The notes beneath the pieces are model-generated. The model was not told the DNA's origin, made no database searches, and saw only the letters and a list, made by a program, of their open reading frames with translations. A stretch of DNA of 64,000 nt from Nitrospira sp. ST-bin5 (GTDB lineage Bacteria; Nitrospirota; Nitrospiria; Nitrospirales; Nitrospiraceae): assembly GCA_002083555.1 (NCBI GenBank), contig MSXN01000005.1:200114-264113 (forward strand), in the 5' to 3' direction. Made by a program: the position numbers and the translations under genes. Every line of letters begins with the position of its first letter. Position 1 is the first letter of the stretch. Shown in pieces: positions 1 to 8,216 of the stretch.

Positions 1-788
1 GTCCCGCCGTACCACAGGACGGCCGCGGCGGCTGAAAATGTCAGCAGGCTGATGACGGGGACGAACAGGGCCATGATGCCGGCTCGTCTGAGCGAGAGCG
101 ATAAGCCATGCTGGACTGCGGTCAAGAAACGGCCTTCTTCCCGCTTCGTTTGTACGAACGACTTCACAATGCGTATGCCGGAAATGACTTCTTCAAGAAG
201 GGTGCTGAGCGCTGCGGTCTGATCCTGGATTGAAGTTGAAAGAGATTTCAGCTTGCGGCCGAAAAACTTGGCGACGAGCACCAATAGCGGGAGTAGTAGC
301 AGGATAAGCAGGCACAGCCGCCAATTCATGGCCAACAAGAATCCGATGCCGCCGATGAAGGTGACCAGCTGCTTGGCGGTGTCGATCGGTGTCTCGGTGA
401 CGATGGACTGAATGACGGTGACATCGTTCATCAGGCGGGACAGCAGTTCCCCTGTTCGTCTCCGGGCGAAAAAACTGACCGCGAGATTTTGCAGATGGGC
501 AAAGAGATGGGTGCGGAAATCAGCGACGACTCGCTGGGAAATCCAGGTGGTCAGATAGCTATGCCCCATCGAACAAAGGCCTTGCAGGAGGACCAGGCCG
601 ATGAACAGCCCGATCAATTCCGTCATGCGGTCACGGTCATGCTGGACGGTAATGACGTCCCAGAGCGTGCCGGCCAGGCGCAGCAAGGCGAGGTTGATCG
701 CGGCAACTCCCATCACGAGGAGTCCCGCCACGATCATGCGCGGCAGGTAGGGGCGTACAATTGGGAGGAATCGTCTAAATGGCGACAT
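1..788 (-). CDS. ABC exporter, MsbA-like, N-terminal part
   Basis: The reverse strand reads continuously from an ATG at 788 (MSPFRRFLPIVRPYLPRM) to the window edge, giving about 262 residues of an incomplete protein. The segment contains several hydrophobic helices and the patterns FFARRRTGELLSRLMNDV and EEVISGIRIVKSF, which are typical of the type-IV ABC exporter transmembrane domain that flips lipids or exports peptides across the inner membrane. The nucleotide-binding domain (Walker A/B) would lie outside the window, so the substrate cannot be told. It lies downstream of, and in the same direction as, two small genes at 896 and 1144. The family is confident; an MsbA (lipid A flippase) role is only the commonest assignment for such N-termini. 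Confidence 0.85.
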   Translation of the reverse strand, partial: MSPFRRFLPIVRPYLPRMIVAGLLVMGVAAINLALLRLAGTLWDVITVQHDRDRMTELIGLFIGLVLLQGLCSMGHSYLTTWISQRVVADFRTHLFAHLQNLAVSFFARRRTGELLSRLMNDVTVIQSIVTETPIDTAKQLVTFIGGIGFLLAMNWRLCLLILLLLPLLVLVAKFFGRKLKSLSTSIQDQTAALSTLLEEVISGIRIVKSFVQTKREEGRFLTAVQHGLSLSLRRAGIMALFVPVISLLTFSAAAAVLWYGG

Positions 789-895
789 GTGTCCGGGAGT
801 TTCGGTGTAAAGGCATCATCCCATCACCCCGTGTTATTCCCCTATGGGAATCCGGGTCGACGGGATGCAACCGAGAATGGCTGAAAGACAAGGTG

Positions 896-1114
896 CTAGA
901 GCTGTGCGATGGACTCGATCAGGTTCTTATTGAGGGCTACGTAGTCAGAACGATCCGTATCGTTGATGACCACGTCCGTCAGGCTGATAAAGAGGCGCAC
1001 TTCCTCGTTGATCGCATCCGAGACGCGATGGCGCATTGGCGGAACGAGAAAGTCCCCCACGTAGGTGCAATTCACCGTACGGACGCGGATGCGAACCTTC
1101 TTGCCTTCCGGCAC
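896..1114 (-). CDS. small conserved-looking hypothetical protein
   Basis: This 72-residue protein starts at a GTG preceded by GGGAGGAGG at a spacing of five bases, which is strong support for translation. The sequence is charged and soluble, with alternating hydrophobic residues near the N-terminus (KKVRIRVRTVNCTYVGDFLV) that suggest a beta-rich domain, and it has no signal peptide or membrane helix. I do not recognise a named family. It sits between the bS22-like peptide gene and the ABC exporter gene, all on the same strand, and may be cotranscribed with them. Confidence 0.6.
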   Translation of the reverse strand: MPEGKKVRIRVRTVNCTYVGDFLVPPMRHRVSDAINEEVRLFISLTDVVINDTDRSDYVALNKNLIESIAQL

Positions 1115-1143
1115 AATGTCCTCCTCCCGGTGAACGGGGTGAG

Positions 1144-1239
1144 CTAGCTCTTACGACGTAAGAATTTTTGGCGTCTGCGCAACTTCTTGTACTTGTGTTT
1201 GCGCATTTTTTTCCGCCGCTTTTTTAACACGCTCGACAT
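1144..1239 (-). CDS. AURKAIP1/COX24-domain small basic ribosomal-type protein
   Basis: A 31-residue reading frame begins at the ATG at 1239 (MSSVLKKRRKKMRKHKYKKL) and ends at TAG 1144-1146. More than half of its residues are lysine or arginine, and the pattern KKRRKKMRKHKYKKLRRR is the signature of the COX24/AURKAIP1 C-terminal domain. This family is known as mitochondrial ribosomal protein mS38 and as the mycobacterial small-subunit protein bS22. The likely role is a structural peptide threaded into the small ribosomal subunit. It is short enough to be missed by automatic gene callers. The family call is by motif recognition; ribosomal binding in this organism is inference. Confidence 0.8.
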   Translation of the reverse strand: MSSVLKKRRKKMRKHKYKKLRRRQKFLRRKS

Positions 1240-1398
1240 GCAATGAATCTCCAAAGACGGGCGAGTCTAGAGACTTTTTGGTCAAAAAGCAAGCCAGTCG
1301 GTGACTGGCCGTGAATGATTGTCGTGATCAGGTTTCCCGTCGTGTAATAGCGGCGCGCGTCTTGACCGATCTCCGGGACGTTCCTATACTGCAACTCT

Positions 1399-1926
1399 AT
1401 GAATACGAATCATCTGACATCTCAGTTTCGCCTGCGCGTGCTCCGTTGGTGCGGCGTGGCGGCATTCCTTACAGCCGTGGCCTGCTCATCGAAGACGGTC
1501 CAGTATCCCGAGGATCATGAGCGCTTTACCCATATCGATCGAGCAGTGGAAGCGCTGCGGGAGGCATATCAGCATCGAGACCGGTCTGCTTTTCAGGATG
1601 TGATGTTGCCTGCGGAGTCGTTGGAGCAAATCCAAGCAGAGGCCGCGCAGGACTTCGAATTGTTTCAATCAATTCAGCTGGACTTTAAAACCGAGCGCAT
1701 CATGATCGACGGAGAAAATATTGACGTGTATGTGCATTGGCAGGGGGTGTGGAAGAAAAATCCCGACGACGCCGGTATCCGTCAGCGTGGACATGCCCGC
1801 CTGCAGTGGGTGGGCAAACAATCGATTCTTCTTCGTGGCGTGCAAGGTGATTTGCCGTTTGGGATGAAAGTGCGCCAGGCTTTATCCGACCTTCCCGCAG
1901 TGCCGAAGAAGCCGCTGCCCCAATGA
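1399..1926 (+). CDS. putative lipoprotein, unknown function
   Basis: The 175-residue product begins with a basic stretch, a hydrophobic segment and a lipobox (TAVACSS, cysteine near residue 29), so it should be lipidated and exported. The mature part is soluble, with an alpha-helical first half (EALREAYQHRDRSAFQDVMLP) and a beta-rich second half. That organisation resembles SnoaL/NTF2-like or DUF4440-type folds, but I cannot assign a family. The stop codon overlaps the nadB start by four bases (ATGA at 1923-1926), so translation of the two genes is probably coupled. The functional link to NAD biosynthesis is unclear. Confidence 0.65.
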   Translation: MNTNHLTSQFRLRVLRWCGVAAFLTAVACSSKTVQYPEDHERFTHIDRAVEALREAYQHRDRSAFQDVMLPAESLEQIQAEAAQDFELFQSIQLDFKTERIMIDGENIDVYVHWQGVWKKNPDDAGIRQRGHARLQWVGKQSILLRGVQGDLPFGMKVRQALSDLPAVPKKPLPQ

Positions 1927-3611
1927 AACAGTCAGCAGCTCAGTCGCGGAAAGCTTCCTCTATCCCTCAAGCCGACTTTCTAGTCATTGGGAGTGGCGTG
2001 GCCGGGTTGCGCGCGGCGCTGGAGTTGAGCCGCGAAGGCCGTGTCATCATGCTGACGAAGGGGCATCCACTGCAGAGTAATTCGATCTATGCCCAAGGGG
2101 GAGTCGCCGTCGCGTTGAGCGAGGAAGACGATGTGGCCATCCACCTGACTGATACATTGAAAGCGGGGCATGGACTGTGCCGTCCAGAGGCGGTTCGGGT
2201 GCTGGTGGAGGAGGGGCCGGCGCGGATTCAGGAATTGATCCGGTGGGGCGCCAAATTCGACAAGACGGATGGAAAGTTTGCCTTTGCTCGAGAAGCGGCG
2301 CATAGCCGAAGCCGCATTTTGCGCGCACGCGGAGATGCCACGGGCAACGAAATGGTGCGCGCACTGATGGCGCAGGTCGCACGGCAGAAGCGCATTCAAC
2401 GGCTCGACTATCACTTTACAGTTGATCTGGTGGTGGAGGAGGGGCGTTGCTGCGGGGCGGTCGTGCTCGATGAATCGTCGTCGAAGCAATTCATTATTCC
2501 TGCGAAAGCCGTCGTGTTATCCACGGGCGGCGCCGGACAGATTTACGCCCGGACGACGAACCCTCCCAACGCTACCGGCGATGGCATGGCGATGGCGTTT
2601 CGGGCAGGAGCCATGCTGCAGGATATGGAATTCGTCCAGTTTCATCCTACCTCGCTCTATCTCCCTTCCAGTCCGCCGTTCCTCCTGTCCGAAGCCATGC
2701 GCGGAGAAGGCGGGCAGCTGCGTAATAATAAGGGCGAGTTGTTTATGCAGCGATACCACCCGCTCGGGGCTCTTGCTCCGCGGGATATCGTATCGCGGGC
2801 AATCTGGGCCGAGATGGCGGCGACGCGCGCCCGGCATGTGTATCTCGACGTCACACATCTGGGAGCCGAGTTCATCAAGCGCCGATTCCCGACGATCTAT
2901 GCGACCTGTTTGCGGTCAGATATTGATATCACGGAAGAGTGGATTCCTGTTTCGCCCAGCGCTCACTACATGATGGGCGGGGTGTGGACTGACGTGAATG
3001 GGGCCACTACGCTGCCGGGATTGTTCGCGGCCGGTGAAGTGGCCTGTAGTGGTGTGCATGGCGCCAATCGCCTGGCGAGCAATTCGCTGTTGGAAGGGTT
3101 GGTCTTTGGTATGCGGGCCGGCGTCGCTGCGATCACGTATGCTCAGGGGCATGAGATCCCTGAGCTGTCTTCCCATGCAGCGGCCCCTCAGGCTGCGGGA
3201 GAGGCGACGCTCGAAGATGTGGAGAAGCTACGGAGTTCGCTTCGCCGGACGATGTGGGGACAGGTCGGGGTTATCCGGTCGCGGGAGTCGCTCATTCGCG
3301 CCACGGCTCAATTATCCCGCTGGACACAGCTCGTCGCCAAGTTTTCTACGACCAGGGCTGAGCTGGAAGTGAAGAACATGGTGCAGGTCGCGCACTGTGT
3401 CGCGGAAGCTGCATTGTGGCGGGAGAACAGCGTCGGGGCACATTTTCGCTCGGATTGTCCCGAGGCGAAACGGCCGGGCTGGAAGCAGCACAGCCAGTTG
3501 CGGATCGCCAGTGATCCTACTGAACCGAGGCCGGCAAAGAAGCGGGGAGTGGTTGTGGCGCTGCAGATTCCGCAGCAGCGATCACGTGCCCGGTCATCGC
3601 GCCGTCCTTAA
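1923..3611 (+). CDS. nadB: L-aspartate oxidase
   Basis: NadB is a cytoplasmic flavoenzyme that oxidises L-aspartate to iminoaspartate, the first step of de novo NAD synthesis. The FAD dinucleotide-binding motif GSGVAG lies near residues 23-28, followed by SNSIYAQGG, the substrate-site block REAAHSRSRILRARGDATG, EFVQFHPTS, HYMMGGV and GANRLASNSLLEG, all typical of the fumarate reductase/NadB flavoprotein family. The length (562) is slightly above the usual 530-540 because of a basic, low-complexity C-terminal tail. That tail is encoded opposite the end of the convergent transglycosylase gene (a 95-base overlap). The start overlaps the upstream lipoprotein gene. Confidence 0.95.
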   Translation: MKQSAAQSRKASSIPQADFLVIGSGVAGLRAALELSREGRVIMLTKGHPLQSNSIYAQGGVAVALSEEDDVAIHLTDTLKAGHGLCRPEAVRVLVEEGPARIQELIRWGAKFDKTDGKFAFAREAAHSRSRILRARGDATGNEMVRALMAQVARQKRIQRLDYHFTVDLVVEEGRCCGAVVLDESSSKQFIIPAKAVVLSTGGAGQIYARTTNPPNATGDGMAMAFRAGAMLQDMEFVQFHPTSLYLPSSPPFLLSEAMRGEGGQLRNNKGELFMQRYHPLGALAPRDIVSRAIWAEMAATRARHVYLDVTHLGAEFIKRRFPTIYATCLRSDIDITEEWIPVSPSAHYMMGGVWTDVNGATTLPGLFAAGEVACSGVHGANRLASNSLLEGLVFGMRAGVAAITYAQGHEIPELSSHAAAPQAAGEATLEDVEKLRSSLRRTMWGQVGVIRSRESLIRATAQLSRWTQLVAKFSTTRAELEVKNMVQVAHCVAEAALWRENSVGAHFRSDCPEAKRPGWKQHSQLRIASDPTEPRPAKKRGVVVALQIPQQRSRARSSRRP

Positions 3612-4224
3612 TCAGAAACGTCCGGTAATAGCGAATGACTTTGCGGACGTATTGGCGGGTTTCGTCGATCGGTGGGAGTCCACGATAGCGATCCACGGTA
3701 TGTTCCCCGGCATTGTAGGCTGCAAGAGCCAAGGGAAGGTTCCCCCGGAATCGATCCAGCAGTTGGCGCAGATATTTCGTCCCTCCCCCAATATTATCTT
3801 CAGGATCATAGAGGTCCCGCACTTCGAGGCGGACGGCTGTTTGTGGCATCAGTTGCATCAGGCCAATGGCACCGGCTCGTGACACCGCCATGGGGTCGAA
3901 CCCTGATTCCGCTTTAATGACCGCCCGGATGAGGGCGGGGTGTAATTGGTGCTGTCGGGAATACCGGCTGATCATCGGTTCGAGCTCTCGCTCCGACAGG
4001 ACGGGATGGAGCCTGTTTGGCTGCGAGGTGATTCGTCGGTAGCGTAGGTCGGTCGGCACGTTGGTCAGCGAGATGGTCCCGTTGGCATCGATGTATTGGT
4101 AGATCTCGGCCTGTGCTGCCGGAAGCCCTGAAAGTAGCCAGTGAACTCCCACGAGAGCCGTTCCGAGAAGTAGTTGAAAGGTTTTCAATTGGTCGTTCCT
4201 TCGCACTCTTGTTGTGTTTGGCAT
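3517..4224 (-). CDS. lytic transglycosylase, SLT domain
   Basis: An exported protein with a hydrophobic signal (LLLGTALVGVHWLLSGLPAAQA), a short DUF4124-like segment (EIYQYIDANGTISLTNVP) and a C-terminal SLT lysozyme-like domain. Domain landmarks are ALIRAVIKAESGFDPMAVS with the catalytic glutamate, GAIGLMQLMPQTA, DPEDNIGGGTKYL and ALAAYNAGE. Such enzymes cleave the MurNAc-GlcNAc bond of peptidoglycan with formation of 1,6-anhydro ends. The ATG at 4224 is used here. A TTG at 4188, preceded by GAAGGAA and followed directly by KTFQLLLG, is a credible alternative that gives a tighter signal peptide. The 3' end overlaps nadB in convergent orientation. Confidence 0.9.
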   Translation of the reverse strand: MPNTTRVRRNDQLKTFQLLLGTALVGVHWLLSGLPAAQAEIYQYIDANGTISLTNVPTDLRYRRITSQPNRLHPVLSERELEPMISRYSRQHQLHPALIRAVIKAESGFDPMAVSRAGAIGLMQLMPQTAVRLEVRDLYDPEDNIGGGTKYLRQLLDRFRGNLPLALAAYNAGEHTVDRYRGLPPIDETRQYVRKVIRYYRTFLIKDGAMTGHVIAAAESAAPQPLPASLPASVQ

Positions 4225-4331
4225 GGTCAAACGATAGCAGCCTGCACCTGGGTGTCAAGGATCTGCACGTCTTGTGCCCCTCTTTTGTCATGAGGGTATT
4301 GCAATAAAAGCAATGGTTTGATCGGAAGCGG

Positions 4332-5213
4332 CTAGTCGAGCGGTTCTAAATAGCGACTTCGATTATCGATAAAATGACGGTGCAATTGACGGGTTATGGG
4401 GCCTGGGGTGCCCTGTCCAATAGGTTGCTGGTTGACCGAGACGACCGGCATCACTTCCATACTGGTGTTGCTCAGGAAACATTCGTCGGCATGCAGCAGC
4501 TCTTCCGGAGTGAATCGTCCTTCGTGCACGGGAATCTTCAGCTCTTCCGCCATCTGCAACAGAATCGATCTCGTAATGCCATCCAAAAGACCGCATTCGA
4601 CGGATGGAGTGTACAGCTGGCCTTGCGTTGCAAAGAATAGATTACTCACGGTGCATTCGGTGAGATGGCCTTCCCAATTCAGAAAGAGTGCATCGAAGAC
4701 CTGTGCCGCTATCGCTTCGCGTTTCGCCAGAATGTTGTTCAAAAAGTTTGTGGCCTTGATTTGCGGAGAGAGTGCGCTTGGCAGGTTGCGTCTCGTCTGG
4801 GCCACGACAAGCGATACGCCACGCTGGTAGAGCTCGGCAGCGGGCGGGTGGAGCGGCTTGGCCATGATGACGACGGTGGGCGTCGGGCAGAGGGCCGGAT
4901 CGAGGCCGATCTCTCCCGCGCCGCGGGACACGGTAATTCTGAGATAGGCGTCGGCCTGCTCAGTTCCCAGTTGGTTGAGGTTCATCGCTTCGCGCAAGAG
5001 GTGCGGCCACTCGCTCAACGGGATGGGGATTGTCAGGCCGATGGCGTCGGCCGAACGCTGTAAGCGCGACAGGTGGTGATCTCGCATGAAAATCCGGCTC
5101 CCGTAAGAGCGGATCGTTTCATAGACGCCGTCCCCATAGAGAAAGCCATGATCGAAGACGGAGATTGTCGCATCCTGTTCCGGGACGAATCGATCGTTGA
5201 GAAATATCCACAT
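4332..5213 (-). CDS. class IV aminotransferase / aminodeoxychorismate lyase-like
   Basis: A 293-residue PLP enzyme of fold type IV (PabC, IlvE, D-amino-acid transaminase family). Signature blocks are FDHGFLYGDGVYETIR, the PLP-lysine region SPQIKATNFLNNILA, LTECTVSNLFF and SNTSMEVMPVV. It starts eight bases after the end of the upstream pabB-like gene, so the two form an operon. That context favours PabC activity, the conversion of 4-amino-4-deoxychorismate to p-aminobenzoate and pyruvate for folate synthesis. Branched-chain or D-amino-acid transamination cannot be excluded from sequence alone. Confidence 0.85.
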   Translation of the reverse strand: MWIFLNDRFVPEQDATISVFDHGFLYGDGVYETIRSYGSRIFMRDHHLSRLQRSADAIGLTIPIPLSEWPHLLREAMNLNQLGTEQADAYLRITVSRGAGEIGLDPALCPTPTVVIMAKPLHPPAAELYQRGVSLVVAQTRRNLPSALSPQIKATNFLNNILAKREAIAAQVFDALFLNWEGHLTECTVSNLFFATQGQLYTPSVECGLLDGITRSILLQMAEELKIPVHEGRFTPEELLHADECFLSNTSMEVMPVVSVNQQPIGQGTPGPITRQLHRHFIDNRSRYLEPLD

Positions 5214-5221
5214 AGTGCATG

Positions 5222-6736
5222 CTACGACAAGGCACTCAGAAAAGCCTGTGCCTTGTGCATCGTCTCCTCATATTCTTTGGCGGGATCCGAGTCCGCCACA
5301 ATCCCAGCCCCGACTTGGAGGGAGCCCTGTCCTTCAAGGAGTACCAATGTGCGAATGATAATGTTGAAGTCGAGATCCCCGCTCCAGCTTAGATAGCCCA
5401 TCGACCCGGTATAGGGGCCTCTCCGCACCGGTTCCAGCTCGTCGATGATTTCCATGCAGCGAATCTTGGGCACGCCGGTAATGGTGCCGCCCGGGAAGAC
5501 GGCTCTCAATAGATCGAAGCCTGTTATCTCGGCTCGCAGGTGCCCAGAGATATGCGACACCAGATGGCTGACATGGGAATATTGCTCGATGGACATGAAT
5601 TCGTCGACGTGGACGGAGCCGAACTCACACACGCGCCCCAGGTCGTTTCGTTCCAGATCGACGAGCATCAAATGTTCGGCGCGCTCCTTCTCGTTGCCCA
5701 GGAGTTCTTTCTGCAGGCGACGATCGTCGGAGTCGTCCAGGCCTCGCCGCCGGGTGCCGGCGATTGGTCGAGTATCGGCTGAACGGCCCTCTAGCCGAAC
5801 TAACCGTTCCGGTGATGTGCTGATTATGCTGGTGGCCCCGGTGCGCAACAGGCCGGAGAACGGGGACGGGTTCATGCGGCGCAAGCGTGCATAGGTTTGG
5901 AGCTCTGTCGCGAGTCCTGCCTGCTTCGTGAAACTGTCGCTTGTGACCGAAAAGCGATGGGAGAGATTGGCCTGATACAAATCACCGGCGGCGATATATT
6001 CCTGGCAGCGCCGGACCCGGTTCATATAGGAGTCCCGGGATTGCTGTGGGTGAAATCTGACAGGCGCTAAGGAATCCGCCGGCTGTAGGTGGGGCTGAGG
6101 CGTGGATATGTGCGCTTCCAGCGCGGCGAGTCTATCGCAACCCTCCCGGTAGAGCTGCTCTCGGGTCTCTCCGAGGAATCGTTCAAGTGGGGGGCAGAAC
6201 ATGAAATGCCATTCGCCCGAGGTATGATCAAACGCCGCGACAAGATCATAAAAGGCGAACTCCAGATCTGGAAAATGCCGATCGTCGTCGGCATGATTCG
6301 GCAATGACTCGAATTGCCGCACCAGATCGTAGCTCAAATAACCCACGGCTCCGCCGAAAAACGGCGGGGTTCCATGGGGGCGGGGGATGACTGATTGTTG
6401 CATCAGGCGCGTAAGAGTTCCGAACGGGTTCTGGCCAGTTTGTGTCTGCCCATCGGCTGAACGGATTGTCCAGTTCTGTCGCTTGCCAGAAAAGATTTGG
6501 TAGGGATCGGTTGCGAAGAAGGAGTAGCGTCCGCTGGTTGACGGACTTTTGCCGCTTTCAAAGAGAAACGAGGCATGTTGGCTTGAGGCAACGCGGGCAT
6601 ACAGCTCGAACGGGCTGGGGGCCAAGCCTCGTCGGCTTAGGCTCAAGGGCTGCGGAGCCCCATGGAGAAAGGCTGTGGGGGATGGTCGTGCCGTTGTCAT
6701 GAATTCAGAAAGTCCGACCGGTTTCAGTGGAGCCAT
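5222..6736 (-). CDS. pabB: aminodeoxychorismate/anthranilate synthase component I
   Basis: A 504-residue chorismate-binding enzyme with the N-terminal component-I domain and the C-terminal chorismate-utilising domain. Signatures include GDLYQANLSHRF, STSPERLVRLEGR, RPIAGTRRRG (PIAGT at 324-328), ERAEHLMLVDLERNDLGRV, FPGGTITGVPKIRCMEIIDELEP and GAGIVADSDPAKEYEE. The adjacent PabC-like gene suggests a p-aminobenzoate role. However, the PIAGT motif has alanine where E. coli PabB has the catalytic lysine of PIKGT, which is the TrpE-like state, so anthranilate synthase is a real alternative. No glutaminase subunit gene is adjacent. There is no clear Shine-Dalgarno before the ATG at 6736. Confidence 0.82.
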   Translation of the reverse strand: MAPLKPVGLSEFMTTARPSPTAFLHGAPQPLSLSRRGLAPSPFELYARVASSQHASFLFESGKSPSTSGRYSFFATDPYQIFSGKRQNWTIRSADGQTQTGQNPFGTLTRLMQQSVIPRPHGTPPFFGGAVGYLSYDLVRQFESLPNHADDDRHFPDLEFAFYDLVAAFDHTSGEWHFMFCPPLERFLGETREQLYREGCDRLAALEAHISTPQPHLQPADSLAPVRFHPQQSRDSYMNRVRRCQEYIAAGDLYQANLSHRFSVTSDSFTKQAGLATELQTYARLRRMNPSPFSGLLRTGATSIISTSPERLVRLEGRSADTRPIAGTRRRGLDDSDDRRLQKELLGNEKERAEHLMLVDLERNDLGRVCEFGSVHVDEFMSIEQYSHVSHLVSHISGHLRAEITGFDLLRAVFPGGTITGVPKIRCMEIIDELEPVRRGPYTGSMGYLSWSGDLDFNIIIRTLVLLEGQGSLQVGAGIVADSDPAKEYEETMHKAQAFLSALS

Positions 6737-6865
6737 ACTATACCGTAGCGCTTCGGGGAGAGACAGAGCCTCTAACGGCTTGACATTTCAATGAGGATTC
6801 TGCTTGAATTGCGCGCTTGCAATCGGTTGAGCGCCTCATACAGATTCTTGTCTGAGCACTGACCG

Positions 6866-7123
6866 GTGAGTAACAGAATGCCCCCTTCTCAAGATCCGTT
6901 GTATGCGGGGCTCGGCCAGGCGGTTCGGATTGGAACCGACCTGCTAGCTTCGTTGATCGTCGGAGGCGGGTTGGGCTGGGTGTTAGATACCTACCTCCTC
7001 GATTCGACTCCCTGGGGAATGGTAGTGGGGTTAGTGCTCGGAGTGATCGCCGGCATACGGAACGCATACCGGTCGGCCATGCGGTGGCCCGGTTCACCGC
7101 CTGATACAGAAAGCAAAGGGTAG
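6866..7123 (+). CDS. atpI: ATP synthase accessory protein AtpI/AtpZ family
   Basis: An 85-residue membrane protein with two hydrophobic helices (around residues 24-42 and 50-63) and the GGGLGWVLD and GLVLGVIAGIRNAYR patterns of the AtpI/AtpZ family. These proteins assist assembly of the F-ATPase c-ring or Mg/Ca uptake. It starts at GTG 6866 and ends three bases before atpB, so it leads the atp operon. The small size fits AtpZ-type proteins better than the long AtpI of enterobacteria. Confidence 0.8.
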   Translation: MSNRMPPSQDPLYAGLGQAVRIGTDLLASLIVGGGLGWVLDTYLLDSTPWGMVVGLVLGVIAGIRNAYRSAMRWPGSPPDTESKG

Positions 7124-7125
7124 CC

Positions 7126-7875
7126 GTGGAAGAAAGTCCGCTTCATCCGTTTGAATTGCATAACTACATTCCTCTCTCTGTTGGTGGCATCGATATCTCC
7201 ATCAACAAAGCGGTTATCATCATGTGGGTGGTGGTGGCACTGGTCGCGTTCTTGATGCTCAAGGCGGGGTCGCCGCGTCAGCTGGTGCCGGGCAAATTAC
7301 AGAGCCTGGCGGAGATGCTGGTGGATTTCATCCGGGGCATCATCCTCGATACGATGGGAAAAGACGGGATGCGGTTCTTCCCGCTCATCGCCACGTTGTT
7401 CCTCTTTATCCTGTTCTGCAATTTGATCGGCCTGATTCCCGGTTCCTATACCGTCACAAGCCAGATCGTCGTGACTGCGGTGTTTGCCTGTGTGGTCTAC
7501 GGGCTCAGCCTCGTCATGGGATTCCTGCTGCACGGGGCCAAGTTCTTGGGGATTCTCGTGCCGCCGGGCACGCCGGGATGGCTCTTGCCCTTGATGATTC
7601 CTATCGAATTGATCAGCCAATTAGCCCGACCGATTTCGTTGGCCGTCAGATTGTTTGCCAACATGACGGCCGGACACGTCATTCTCGGGGTGCTCTTTGG
7701 TTTGGCGATCAGCGGCGGGCTGCTCATCGGTTGGTTGCCGTTTGCGTTCACGATTGCGATGAACGGGTTGGAAGTCGGCATTGCGTTTATTCAAGCCTAT
7801 ATTTTTACCGTGTTGACGTGCGTCTATTTGGGTGACGCATTCCATCTGCACGGCCATGATGACCACGCGCATTGA
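7126..7875 (+). CDS. atpB: F-type ATP synthase subunit a
   Basis: The integral membrane stator subunit that forms the proton half-channels of the F0 sector. The 249-residue protein has five or more hydrophobic helices and the family blocks FCNLIGLIPG, ISQLARPISLAVRLFANM (with the essential arginine of the a-subunit) and GLEVGIAFIQAYIFTVLTCVYLGDA. The start is GTG 7126, directly after atpI. A histidine-rich tail (HLHGHDDHAH) ends the protein. It belongs to the atpI-B-E-F operon. Confidence 0.95.
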   Translation: MEESPLHPFELHNYIPLSVGGIDISINKAVIIMWVVVALVAFLMLKAGSPRQLVPGKLQSLAEMLVDFIRGIILDTMGKDGMRFFPLIATLFLFILFCNLIGLIPGSYTVTSQIVVTAVFACVVYGLSLVMGFLLHGAKFLGILVPPGTPGWLLPLMIPIELISQLARPISLAVRLFANMTAGHVILGVLFGLAISGGLLIGWLPFAFTIAMNGLEVGIAFIQAYIFTVLTCVYLGDAFHLHGHDDHAH

Positions 7876-7911
7876 TCGCGTGTCAGCCAGACAAGGGAGG
7901 AGTAGGACACA

Positions 7912-8142
7912 ATGGATTCAGCAGCAGCAGCATTGTTGGGTATGGGATTGGCGGCGGCGGGTTTTGCCGGTGCCGGTGTCGGAATCGGGTACATCTTCGG
8001 CAAGATGATTGAAGCCGTGGCCCGCCAGCCTGAAGCCGAAGCCCGTGTCGGCAAGTACATGTGGATCGGGTTCGCGCTCGTGGAAGCCATCGCGCTCTAC
8101 GGGCTCGTCATTGCGTTCATCATCATGGGTCTTCGCAAGTAA
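7912..8142 (+). CDS. atpE: F-type ATP synthase subunit c
   Basis: A 76-residue proteolipid made of two helices joined by the polar loop ARQPEAEARV, where the RQPE motif contacts the central stalk. The ion-binding glutamate sits in the second helix (FALVEAIALYGLVIAF). The residues after it (A, I) lack the serine/threonine pair of sodium-type rings, which argues for a proton-driven enzyme. A good Shine-Dalgarno (GGAGGAG) precedes the ATG. Confidence 0.95.
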   Translation: MDSAAAALLGMGLAAAGFAGAGVGIGYIFGKMIEAVARQPEAEARVGKYMWIGFALVEAIALYGLVIAFIIMGLRK

Positions 8143-8216
8143 GGACGGGGATAGGCCGAGCCTGCGGGGTGGCCCCTTGGCGCTCGGCCTCAACCTCAAC
8201 TTGTTGGGAGTGAACA

